Source of the DNA: Croceibacterium_A sp964439725
GTDB taxonomy: Bacteria > Pseudomonadota > Alphaproteobacteria > Sphingomonadales > Sphingomonadaceae
DNA length: 25,669 nt
Direction: 5' to 3'
NCBI GenBank assembly: GCA_964439725.1
Contig: CAYTPY010000020.1
Coordinates: 1-25,669, forward strand
Within the stretch, counting starts at the first letter, position 1. Each line of letters opens with the position of its first letter. The position numbers were made by a program, and so were the translations under genes. The notes under the pieces were generated by a model, which saw only the letters and a list, made by a program, of their open reading frames with translations, was not told the DNA's origin and ran no database searches. Positions 7,460 to 14,009 of this stretch are shown in pieces.

Positions 7460-7701
7460 GGCGCGGCTGGATCGTCGGCGGATGGCTTTTCGCGCTGCTC
7501 GCTTCCGCGCTCCTACCGGGCCGATTTCTCTTGGATAGAATCGAGAGCAACCACCTGGGCCAGTATGTCGACGCGGAAACCGGTGCTTGGACCGCGCAGG
7601 TTCCGTGGCAGTTCTTCAAGTGGTGGCTACCGATCGCCGTTCCGGTGAGCCTTCTGGCGCTCGCTTGCCTGTTCCTTAACCGCCCAGACGGGCGCCGTTA
7701 G
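7456..7701 (+). CDS. Small two-helix membrane protein, function unknown
   Basis: This 81-residue protein is not one I recognise. It has two hydrophobic segments, about residues 5-22 (WIVGGWLFALLASALLPG) and 57-75 (LPIAVPVSLLALACLFLNR), flanking a polar loop with a DAETGAW stretch. It ends in Arg residues, consistent with a hairpin inner-membrane protein. The start ATG overlaps the recR stop codon (ATGA), which argues for coupled translation and a real gene. The next gene, def, is 64 bases away with its own promoter. No function can be assigned. Confidence 0.65.
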   Translation: MRRGWIVGGWLFALLASALLPGRFLLDRIESNHLGQYVDAETGAWTAQVPWQFFKWWLPIAVPVSLLALACLFLNRPDGRR

Positions 7702-7730
7702 TTCCCAGCGGCAGGGCCATCGTCGTTCAC

Positions 7731-7759
7731 TTGTCGTTCGACCCGCTTGTGCTTATCTG
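7731..7759 (+). promoter_or_regulatory. Sigma70-type promoter for def, apparently leaderless
   Basis: TTGTCG (7731-7736) and TATCTG (7754-7759) are separated by exactly 17 bases. The -10 ends only 6 bases before the def ATG at 7766, so transcription would begin at or next to the A of the start codon. No Shine-Dalgarno sequence is present upstream of def. Both facts suggest a leaderless def mRNA. Confidence 0.6.
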
Positions 7760-7765
7760 CGCCGC

Positions 7766-8341
7766 ATGGCCATCCGCGAAATCATTGAAGTGCCGGACCC
7801 CCGGCTGAAGACCGTCTCCAAGCCTGTCGAAGCTTTCGACGAGGAGCTCAAGACGCTCGTCTCGGACATGTTCGAAACGATGTACGATGCCGCGGGTATC
7901 GGTCTTGCCGCGATCCAGGTTGGCGTGCCGCTGCGCGTCTTAGTGATCGATTTGCAGGAGCCGGATCCCGACGCGGAGCCGGAAGAGTGCCATCACGACC
8001 ACGGCGATGGTCACGCCCACACACACCAGCCGATCAAAAACGATCCGCGCGTCTTCGTGAACCCGGAAATCCTCGATCCGCACGAAGAGCTGAACACCTA
8101 CCAGGAGGGCTGCCTCTCGGTCCCCGACATCTTTGCCGATGTCGACCGGCCCAAGTCGTGCCGCGTCCGCTGGCAGGACCTCGAAGGCAACGTCCACGAG
8201 GAGGAGATGGAAGGCCTGATGGCGGTCTGCATCCAGCACGAGATGGACCACCTCGAAGGTATCCTGTTCATCGACCACCTCTCTCGCCTCAAGCGCAGCA
8301 TGGCGCTCAAGAAGCTAGAGAAATTGAGGAAGGCCGCTTAG
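7766..8341 (+). CDS. def: Peptide deformylase with His-rich insertion
   Basis: Def removes the N-formyl group from nascent proteins using a bound Fe(II)/metal ion. All three motifs are present: motif 1 GIGLAAIQVG (residues 44-53), motif 2 EGCLSVP with metal-ligand C116, and motif 3 QHEMDHLEG with H158, E159 and H162. At 191 residues it is about 20 longer than E. coli Def. The extra length lies between motifs 1 and 2 and includes CHHDHGDGHAHTH (about residues 75-87), which contains six His. A Lys-rich C-terminal helix ends the protein. No Shine-Dalgarno precedes the ATG, and a good promoter lies directly upstream, suggesting a leaderless transcript. The gene is convergent with the downstream Cys-rich protein gene. 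It works downstream of the fmt product encoded nearby. Confidence 0.95.
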   Translation: MAIREIIEVPDPRLKTVSKPVEAFDEELKTLVSDMFETMYDAAGIGLAAIQVGVPLRVLVIDLQEPDPDAEPEECHHDHGDGHAHTHQPIKNDPRVFVNPEILDPHEELNTYQEGCLSVPDIFADVDRPKSCRVRWQDLEGNVHEEEMEGLMAVCIQHEMDHLEGILFIDHLSRLKRSMALKKLEKLRKAA

Positions 8342-8468
8342 GTCTCCGGAATTCCGGCGCAGGCGAACCTCCGCTAAGCAACTTGGCGCTCCTGCTGATG
8401 AGGAGTGTGGAGGCCGCTCCGCTGCTTTCTCGAAGACGCGTTTCGACGCTGCTCTTGGTGTGTAGTTC

Positions 8469-8864
8469 CTAGTTCAGCGTTTCGAACGCGCGGCGGCAAA
8501 CGTCGGCGGATTCGCGGCACATCCGGGCGCAGCGGCGGCAATGCGGGTCATCGTGCTTCGCGCATTCGGCCTCGCATAGTTCGCAAGCTTGGATGCAGAC
8601 CGCCAACGTCGCGCGAACGAGCTCAGGATTGGAACCAGTGCGGCGGGTCGCCACGCGATAGGTGGCGGTGCAGACGTCCGAGCAATCGAGGCACAGCCGG
8701 ATGCATTGGCGCATCTCCATCTCTTCCGCGAGACAAGCGTCGGCGCAGGAATTGCAGATCGCCGCGCAATGCATCGCGTGCCGGACGGCCAGCGCCAACG
8801 CCTCGTTGTATTGACCGGTGGCGGCGACGTCTGGGTGTTCCGAGATCATCTTCTCGATCGACAC
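8469..8864 (-). CDS. Four-helix-bundle copper-storage-like Cys-rich protein (Csp3/DUF326-type)
   Basis: The 131-residue protein contains 16 Cys spaced as on the inner faces of helices: C33, 37, 40, 44; C54, 58, 61, 65; C90, 94, 97, 101; C109, 112, 116, 123. CxxxC and CxxC spacings of this kind characterise the four-helix-bundle copper-binding family (DUF326), whose Csp members store many Cu(I) ions through Cys thiolates. There is no signal peptide, which matches the cytosolic Csp3 type rather than exported Csp1. The start is the GTG at 8864, supported by AAGGAG 8 bases upstream; an in-frame ATG at 8849 is a less well supported alternative. The gene is flanked by the fhs terminator upstream and convergent def downstream, so it is probably a single-gene unit. 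Copper binding is inferred from the family. Confidence 0.87.
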   Translation of the reverse strand: MSIEKMISEHPDVAATGQYNEALALAVRHAMHCAAICNSCADACLAEEMEMRQCIRLCLDCSDVCTATYRVATRRTGSNPELVRATLAVCIQACELCEAECAKHDDPHCRRCARMCRESADVCRRAFETLN

Positions 8865-8907
8865 GGGGGGCGCTCCTTCACTCTGTGCCTAGCGAAGAGA
8901 GCGAACG

Positions 8908-8919
8908 AGCGGGCCCGCT
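8908..8919. promoter_or_regulatory. 12-bp palindrome upstream of the Csp3-like gene
   Basis: AGCGGGCCCGCT is a perfect 12-bp dyad, 44 bases upstream of the GTG start of the Cys-rich protein gene and in the short space after the fhs terminator. It could be an operator for a metal-responsive repressor. Chance symmetry is also plausible in GC-rich DNA, and no regulator gene is adjacent. Confidence 0.25.
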
Positions 8920-8939
8920 GTTCCTGAAAGCCGGACACG

Positions 8940-8968
8940 AAAAGGGCCGCTCCTTTCGGAGCGGCCCT
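8940..8968 (-). terminator. Rho-independent terminator of fhs
   Basis: A perfect 11-bp stem (8943-8953 with 8958-8968, GC-rich) with a 4-base loop lies 27 bases after the fhs stop codon. On the minus strand it is followed by TTTT (plus-strand AAAA at 8940-8943). This is the clearest intrinsic terminator in the window, and it separates fhs from the Cys-rich protein gene downstream. Confidence 0.85.
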
Positions 8969-8994
8969 CTCGCGTCCCGTCCAAGGGGCGGAGC

Positions 8995-10662
8995 TTAGAA
9001 CAGGCCTTCGATCTGCCCGTCGACCAGGCGGATGTTCTCCGCGCTCGGCACTTTCGGCAGGCCCGGCATCGTCATGATGTCGCCGCAGATCGCGACGATG
9101 AAGCCGGCACCGGCGGCCAGGCGCACTTCGCGGATCGGCACCGTGTGGTGCGTCGGCGCGCCGAGCTTCGTCGGGTCCGTGGTGAAGCTGTACTGGGTCT
9201 TCGCCATGCAGACCGGCAGATCGCCGAAACCGGCTTCTTCCCAGGCCTTGAGCTGGTTGCGGACCGACTGGTCCGCAATCGCGGCGTCGGCGCGGTAGAT
9301 GCGGGTCGCGATCGTGTTGATCTTCTCGAACAGCGGCATCTCCGAAGGATAAAGCGGCGAGAACTGGGCCTGGCCGGATTCGGCAATCTCGACGACCTTG
9401 CGGGCCAGTTCCTCGGTCCCTTCCGATCCCTTGGCCCAATGCTGGCACAGCACTGCTTCGGCCCCCAGTTCGGCAACGGCGTCCTTGATGACCTGGACCT
9501 CGGCATCGGTGTCCGTGACGAAGTGGTTGATCCCGACAATCGCCGGCACGCCGAATTGGCGCACGTTCTCGATGTGGCGGAGCAGGTTGACCACGCCCTT
9601 CTTGACGGCCTGGACGTCCTCCTTGCCGAGGTCGCCCTTGGCGACGCCGCCGTTCATCTTCAGCGCGCGGACGGTGGCGACGATCACCACGGCCGACGGC
9701 TTGAGGCCAGCCTTGCGGCACTTGATGTCGAAGAACTTCTCGGCACCTAGGTCCGCGCCGAAGCCAGCTTCGGTGACGACGTAGTCGGCCAGCTTGAGCG
9801 CCGTCTTGGTCGCTGTGACCGAGTTGCAGCCGTGGGCGATGTTGGCGAACGGGCCGCCGTGGATGAACGCCGGGTTGTTCTCCAGCGTCTGCACCAGGTT
9901 CGGCTGGATCGCCGTCTTAAGCAGCACGGTCATCGCGCCGTGGGCGTTGATGTCACGCGCGCGCACCGCGCTCTTGTCGCGGCGATAGCCGATGATGATG
10001 TTGCCGATCGACTCCTCGAGATCCTCAATTGAGGTGGCGAGGCACAGGATCGCCATGATCTCGGACGCGACGGTGATGTCGAAGCCGGACTCACGTGGAT
10101 AACCGTTGGCGACTCCGCCCAGCGAGGTGACGATCTGGCGCAGAGCACGATCGTTCATGTCGAGCACGCGGCGCCAGGTGATGCGGCGGGTATCGATCTC
10201 CTGGGCGTTACCCCAGTAGATGTGGTTGTCGATCAGCGCGCTGAGCAGGTTGTGAGCGCTGGTGATCGCGTGGAAATCGCCGGTGAAGTGGAGGTTGATG
10301 TCCTCCATCGGCACGACCTGGGCATAGCCGCCGCCGGCAGCGCCGCCCTTCATGCCGAACGACGGGCCCAGCGAAGGCTCGCGCAGGCAAACGGCCGCGT
10401 TCTTGCCGATGCGGTTGAGACCGTCGGTCAGGCCGACCGAAGTCGTGGTCTTGCCTTCACCGGCGGGGGTCGGGTTGATCGCAGTGACCAGGATCAGCTT
10501 GCCGTCTTCGCGGCCTTGTTGCTGGTTGATCCACTCCATGCCGATCTTGGCCTTGGTGCGGCCATAGGGCTCGAGCGCTTCTTCCGGGATGCCCAGCTTG
10601 GCGCCGATCTCGGTGATCGGCTTCATCTTGGCTTGACGGGCGATTTCGATATCGGTGGCCAT
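8995..10662 (-). CDS. fhs: Formate--tetrahydrofolate ligase
   Basis: Fhs makes 10-formyl-THF from formate, THF and ATP in the cytosolic one-carbon pathway, supplying purine synthesis and Met-tRNA formylation. The 555-residue length is canonical. The nucleotide-binding loop is INPTPAGEGKTTTSVGL (P-loop TPAGEGKTT at 65-73). Further family blocks are LREPSLGPSFGMKGGAAGGGYAQV, HFTGDFHAITSAHNLLSALIDNH and FDITVASEIMAILCL (each a single conserved block). The ATG at 10662 is preceded by AAGAGGA about 6 bases upstream. A clear intrinsic terminator follows the stop codon. The upstream region holds a leader hairpin, a tandem 17-bp repeat and a 21-bp palindrome, suggesting specific regulation. The gene stands alone; no other one-carbon gene is adjacent. 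Confidence 0.97.
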   Translation of the reverse strand: MATDIEIARQAKMKPITEIGAKLGIPEEALEPYGRTKAKIGMEWINQQQGREDGKLILVTAINPTPAGEGKTTTSVGLTDGLNRIGKNAAVCLREPSLGPSFGMKGGAAGGGYAQVVPMEDINLHFTGDFHAITSAHNLLSALIDNHIYWGNAQEIDTRRITWRRVLDMNDRALRQIVTSLGGVANGYPRESGFDITVASEIMAILCLATSIEDLEESIGNIIIGYRRDKSAVRARDINAHGAMTVLLKTAIQPNLVQTLENNPAFIHGGPFANIAHGCNSVTATKTALKLADYVVTEAGFGADLGAEKFFDIKCRKAGLKPSAVVIVATVRALKMNGGVAKGDLGKEDVQAVKKGVVNLLRHIENVRQFGVPAIVGINHFVTDTDAEVQVIKDAVAELGAEAVLCQHWAKGSEGTEELARKVVEIAESGQAQFSPLYPSEMPLFEKINTIATRIYRADAAIADQSVRNQLKAWEEAGFGDLPVCMAKTQYSFTTDPTKLGAPTHHTVPIREVRLAAGAGFIVAICGDIMTMPGLPKVPSAENIRLVDGQIEGLF

Positions 10663-10682
10663 GCGAAGTCCTCTTCCGGCTG

Positions 10683-10700
10683 GCCCGCGCCGCCGCGGGC
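10683..10700 (-). promoter_or_regulatory. GC hairpin in the fhs leader
   Basis: GCCCGCG (10683-10689) and CGCGGGC (10694-10700) form a perfect 7-bp all-GC stem with a 4-base loop. It lies a few bases upstream of the fhs Shine-Dalgarno. It could affect initiation or mRNA stability. It does not match any riboswitch I recognise and lacks a following T-run. Confidence 0.4.
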
Positions 10701-10717
10701 GGTGGTAATCTCATTTA

Positions 10718-10769
10718 TTCGCAATCACGAAATTTTCGCGAGCACGAAATTGTATGTGGCCCATACAAT
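10718..10769. promoter_or_regulatory. Tandem 17-bp repeat plus 21-bp palindrome upstream of fhs
   Basis: Two abutting 17-bp direct repeats (10718-10734 and 10735-10751) are identical at 15 of 17 positions. Each contains a TTCG-N6-CGAA dyad and ends CACGAAATT. They run directly into ATTGTATG-N5-CATACAAT (10749-10769), a palindrome with perfect 8-bp arms. The block is AT-richer than its surroundings and lies 56 to 107 bases upstream of the fhs ATG. It has the look of a multi-site operator. The regulators are unknown, and I see no convincing sigma70 promoter for fhs, which may therefore need an activator. Confidence 0.5.
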
Positions 10770-10842
10770 CTATTTTGGGCGATGCTCAAGCCACATTCTT
10801 GCGGCGATTTGCCCCTTATCGGGGATTGCGGGGTGGGCGGCC

Positions 10843-10871
10843 TTGTCGCTTGGCAAACCAAAAGCTAGGTT
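10843..10871 (+). promoter_or_regulatory. Sigma70-type promoter upstream of rmuC
   Basis: TTGTCG (10843-10848) and TAGGTT (10866-10871) are separated by 17 bases, and the -10 ends 27 bases before the rmuC ATG. The -35 hexamer is identical to the one proposed for def, which supports both calls. Confidence 0.5.
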
Positions 10872-10898
10872 CCCGCTTCGTTCTGTCTGTGAGGTCGC

Positions 10899-12263
10899 AT
10901 GGATCCGCTCGCCGCCGTTCTCATCGTCGTAGCCGTGTTCGGAGGGCTGGCCGTGGGCTGGTACGTGGGTTCGCGCCCGGTCGCGGATTGGCAGCTCCGG
11001 CATTCCGAAAGGGATGCAGCGGCGAAGGAACACGAGGCGCAGTTCAAGCAGGCGGTCGCCGAGCTTGGCCAGGCCCGTATCGAGATCGCCACTCTGACCG
11101 CCAATGCGGAAAACTTCGACAAGCAGATCGCGCAGCTCAACCAGGCCCGCGAGGACCTGATTGCCCAGTTCAAGGCGGCGGGCGGCGAAGTGCTGTCGCG
11201 GGCGCAGGACGAGTTCCTCAAGCGCGCCGAGGAAAAGTTCGGGGGTGCCGAGAAGGCGAACAAGCAAGCGGTTGCAGCGCTGCTCGAGCCGGTCAACCAG
11301 CGCTTGAAGCGCTACGAGGATCAGGTTGAAGCGCTTGAAAAGCAGCGCGTCGACGCGTTCGGCCAGCTCACCGGGCTGATCCACTCAATGCGCGAGGGGC
11401 AGGAGGCGGTCCGCACCGCCGCTCAGCAACTCGGCAACAGTTTGCGCAACGCGCCCAAGGCGCGCGGGCGTTGGGGTGAGCAGCAACTGCGCAACGTTCT
11501 CGAGCAGTGCGGCTTGGCCGAGCATACAGATTTCGTCACCGAGCAGTCGGTCGAGACCGACGAAGGCCGGTTGCGCCCCGATGCGATTGTCAGGGTTCCC
11601 GGCAACAAGCTGCTGGTGATCGACGCCAAGGTCTCGCTGAACGCCTATCAGGAGGCGTTCGAAGCGACCGATGAAACTGAACGGGTGCGGCATCTCGACC
11701 TGCATTCGGCCTCCATGCGCAACCACATCCAGACGCTTGGCGCCAAGAGTTATCAAAGCCAGTTCGAAGAGGCGCCCGACTACGTGCTGATGTTCGTACC
11801 GGGTGAGCATTTCATCGCCGCGGCGCTGGAGCACGATCCGCGGCTGTGGGACTATGCCTTTGAACGCCGGGTGCTGCTGGCGAGCCCCACCAACCTGGTA
11901 GCGATCTGCCGCACGGTGGCCCAGGTCTGGCGGCAGGACGGACTGGCGCGTGAGGCGCGCGAGATCGGCCGGATGGGCGGCGAGCTGTACGACAGGCTGG
12001 CGTTGTCAGCCGAGCACTTGAAGCGCGTCGGCTCGGGCCTCGAGACGGCCGTCGGCAACTACAACAAGTTCGTCGGCAGCTTCGAGCGCAACGTGCTTTC
12101 GGCCGGTCGGCGTCTGCGTGAGAAGCACATCGAAATCGGCAAGCGCGAGCTCGACGAGGTGCCGCTGGTCGAAAGTGCGCCCCGCTATGGCGCCGCCGAC
12201 GAGCCGGCCCTGGCGAGGCTGGTCGACACCGGCGGGGAAGAGGATGCCCTCAGCGCGGGCTGA
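10899..12263 (+). CDS. rmuC: DNA recombination protein RmuC
   Basis: RmuC-family proteins limit recombination at inverted repeats and are related to restriction-endonuclease-fold nucleases; the precise biochemical role is unclear. The 454-residue protein has an N-terminal membrane anchor (about residues 4-22) and a long charged coiled coil (about 35-150) with many EK/AQ heptad-like stretches. The conserved RmuC domain is at about 185-420. Within it, RGRWGEQQL (E194), RPDAIV (D228) and LVIDAKVSL (D242, K244) match the expected nuclease-fold positions. The C-terminal tail is acidic and variable. The ATG at 10899 has GAGG about 5 bases upstream, with a promoter-like TTGTCG-N17-TAGGTT further up. 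The gene is divergent from fhs and convergent with the methyltransferase gene. Confidence 0.93.
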   Translation: MDPLAAVLIVVAVFGGLAVGWYVGSRPVADWQLRHSERDAAAKEHEAQFKQAVAELGQARIEIATLTANAENFDKQIAQLNQAREDLIAQFKAAGGEVLSRAQDEFLKRAEEKFGGAEKANKQAVAALLEPVNQRLKRYEDQVEALEKQRVDAFGQLTGLIHSMREGQEAVRTAAQQLGNSLRNAPKARGRWGEQQLRNVLEQCGLAEHTDFVTEQSVETDEGRLRPDAIVRVPGNKLLVIDAKVSLNAYQEAFEATDETERVRHLDLHSASMRNHIQTLGAKSYQSQFEEAPDYVLMFVPGEHFIAAALEHDPRLWDYAFERRVLLASPTNLVAICRTVAQVWRQDGLAREAREIGRMGGELYDRLALSAEHLKRVGSGLETAVGNYNKFVGSFERNVLSAGRRLREKHIEIGKRELDEVPLVESAPRYGAADEPALARLVDTGGEEDALSAG

Positions 12264-12324
12264 AGAATAACGGGATTGGTCGCCGGCGGGCATGGGTCTC
12301 GCGGTGAACTCGTAGGGACTTTGC

Positions 12325-13125
12325 TCAAGCATCGAGACGCGCCAGCACCTCGTAGGCCAGCACCGCCCCGGCAACGGCTGCGTTGAGGCTGTCGGCACGC
12401 CCGCGCATCGGTATCGTTACCCTCAGATCGCACGCCGCTTCGTACTCCGCGGGTAGTCCGCGCGACTCGTTGCCGACCAGGATGAAGCACGGCGCGGCAT
12501 AGGGGGCCTCGCGGTAGGGCACCGCCTCGCGCAGGCTTGCTGCGACGAGTTGGCCGGGTCCGACGCGCAGCCATGGCAGGAACTCGTCCCAGCGTGTCTG
12601 GACCACTCGCTGGGTAAAGATGGCGCCCATGCTCGCCCGCACCGCTTCGGCCGAGAACGGGTCGGCGCTGTCGTCAAGCAGGATCAAGCCGCCGGCACCA
12701 ACGGCATCGCCGGTCCGCAGCATCGTGCCGAGATTGCCCGGGTCACGCATCGCCTGCGCGACCAGCCAAATTGGGGCGGTGTTGCGATCGAGCTTGGACA
12801 GCGAAGTGTCGAACTCGGCGAACACCCCTGCCACGGCCTGCGGGTTGTCTTTGCCGGTGATCTTGGAAAGGATCTCCGCGCCGGTTTCGACGATTTCGCC
12901 GCCAGCGCGTTCGACGTCGGCCTCCAGCGCCGCGAGCAGCGGGTGCGCCTCGCGTTCGGCCGCCATGACGAGCAGCTCCGGCAGCCGTCCGCACGCCCGA
13001 GCGTCGGTGAGAAGCCGCAGCCCCTCCGCCAGGAACTTGCCCTCGCGCTTGCGGTGCTTCTTGTCGCGCAAGCTACGCAGGTATTTGACGGTCGGATTAG
13101 AGAAACCGGTTATCGTGCGGCGCAT
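12325..13125 (-). CDS. TrmH/SpoU-family RNA 2'-O-methyltransferase
   Basis: This is a SPOUT-class AdoMet-dependent enzyme that methylates ribose in rRNA or tRNA. The protein (266 residues from the ATG at 13125) has an N-terminal substrate-binding domain (about 1-95, with KHRKREGKFLAEGLRLL). Its SPOUT domain shows motif 1 RDPGNLGTMLRTGDAVG, motif 2 FILVGNESRGLP and motif 3 IPMRGRADSLNAAVAGAVLAYE. The frame is open to a GTG at 13161, but the ATG at 13125 starts MRRTITGFSNPTVKYLRSLR, the usual N-terminus, so I use it; neither start has a strong ribosome binding site. It resembles the RlmB/TsnR-like group; the target nucleotide is not determinable. It lies downstream of the HPr gene on the same strand after a 104-base gap, and converges with rmuC. 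Confidence 0.9.
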   Translation of the reverse strand: MRRTITGFSNPTVKYLRSLRDKKHRKREGKFLAEGLRLLTDARACGRLPELLVMAAEREAHPLLAALEADVERAGGEIVETGAEILSKITGKDNPQAVAGVFAEFDTSLSKLDRNTAPIWLVAQAMRDPGNLGTMLRTGDAVGAGGLILLDDSADPFSAEAVRASMGAIFTQRVVQTRWDEFLPWLRVGPGQLVAASLREAVPYREAPYAAPCFILVGNESRGLPAEYEAACDLRVTIPMRGRADSLNAAVAGAVLAYEVLARLDA

Positions 13126-13229
13126 GGGACCTGAGGCGTTGCGGCCGTGCCGGGACAGCACGAGCGTCGGAGTGATCTAATTCCCGATATCCGGCCATGT
13201 TGACTTGTCGAAGGACCGGGCACGCTCGT

Positions 13230-13505
13230 CTAGTCCTCGCCGAACCCGCTCTCGATCAGCGCCACTAACTCGCCGAGACGCGCCTCGGCGTCCGCGCCGC
13301 TGACGGCCAATTCGACGGTGTCGCCCTTAGCTGCTCCCAGCATCATCAGGCCCAGGATCGATCCGCCGGCAGCGCTATGCCCGTCCTTGCAGACTTTGAC
13401 CGCACAAGTCCCCATCTCGGCGACCGCAGCGACGAACTTGGCACTGGCACGGGCGTGTAGCCCGCGTTTGTTGACGATTGTGACTGTCTGGCGCGCCTCT
13501 CCCAA
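13230..13505 (-). CDS. ptsH: Phosphocarrier protein HPr
   Basis: HPr is the small phosphocarrier of the PTS. The active-site motif VNKRGLHARASAKF holds the His phosphorylated by EI (H17 from the start used here). SILGLMMLGAAKGD carries the Ser equivalent to the HprK regulatory site (S49). I prefer a TTG start at 13505, giving 91 residues, because AGGGAG lies 8 bases upstream and the length then fits HPr. The alternative is a GTG at 13523, six codons longer, with AGGAAG about 13 bases away. EIIA-Man ends 8 bases upstream of that GTG, and hprK lies further up in the same series. No EI gene or sugar-specific EIIBC is in the window, so a regulatory rather than transport PTS is likely. Confidence 0.92.
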   Translation of the reverse strand: MGEARQTVTIVNKRGLHARASAKFVAAVAEMGTCAVKVCKDGHSAAGGSILGLMMLGAAKGDTVELAVSGADAEARLGELVALIESGFGED

Positions 13506-13531
13506 CGCGGTTTCTCCCTGCACGTAGATGA

Positions 13532-13936
13532 TCAGGCTTCCTGACCGAGAAACTCGGAGGCGATCGTGATGTAGTTCCGACCGGCATCGCGTGCGGCCTT
13601 CGCGGCGGCGGCCATGGTCATGTCCTTGCGCGCGCCGGCCAGGCGGATCAGCATCGGCAGGTTGATCCCCGCGATCACTTCAGTCTTGCCCGCGTCGAGC
13701 AGCGAGATGGCGAGATTGGATGGGGTGCCGCCGAACAGATCGGTCAGGATCACGACGCCGTCGCCGGAATCGACTTGCTTAATAGCCCGGGAAATTTCTT
13801 TGCGGCGGGCTTCCATGTCGTCGTGCGGTCCGATGCATACGGTGGCGACATCGGGCTGCTGGCCCACAACATGTTCCATGGCGTGGACGAATTCCTCAGC
13901 CAACCGGCCATGGGTAACCAGGATCATGCCGATCAT
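13532..13936 (-). CDS. PTS EIIA component, mannose/fructose-like (EIIA-Man)
   Basis: This 134-residue EIIA domain of the mannose family accepts phosphate from HPr. The start MIGMILVTHGRLAEEF places the phosphorylated His at H9, as in ManX-type EIIA. GDGVVILTDLFGGTPSNLA is the second conserved block. The frame extends 11 codons further to a GTG at 13969, but MIGMILVTHG is the family N-terminus. Neither start has a clear Shine-Dalgarno. There is no EIIB or EIIC partner, so the protein is probably regulatory, as in other alphaproteobacterial EIIA-HPr-HprK sets. It lies between rapZ (73 bases upstream) and ptsH (26 bases downstream), and is probably cotranscribed with both. Confidence 0.92.
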   Translation of the reverse strand: MIGMILVTHGRLAEEFVHAMEHVVGQQPDVATVCIGPHDDMEARRKEISRAIKQVDSGDGVVILTDLFGGTPSNLAISLLDAGKTEVIAGINLPMLIRLAGARKDMTMAAAAKAARDAGRNYITIASEFLGQEA

Positions 13937-14009
13937 TTCAGGTGGCAGCTCACGTCGTAGGGCTCGCACAGGGCACGTGGCAACGCGGCCGGTCGGAAGG
14001 TGTAACGGG

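Noticed and set aside
8346..8357. CCGGAATTCCGG palindrome just after def, considered as a terminator
   Set aside because: It is only 12 bp with no loop and no T-run, so it is not a convincing terminator or operator; left unannotated.
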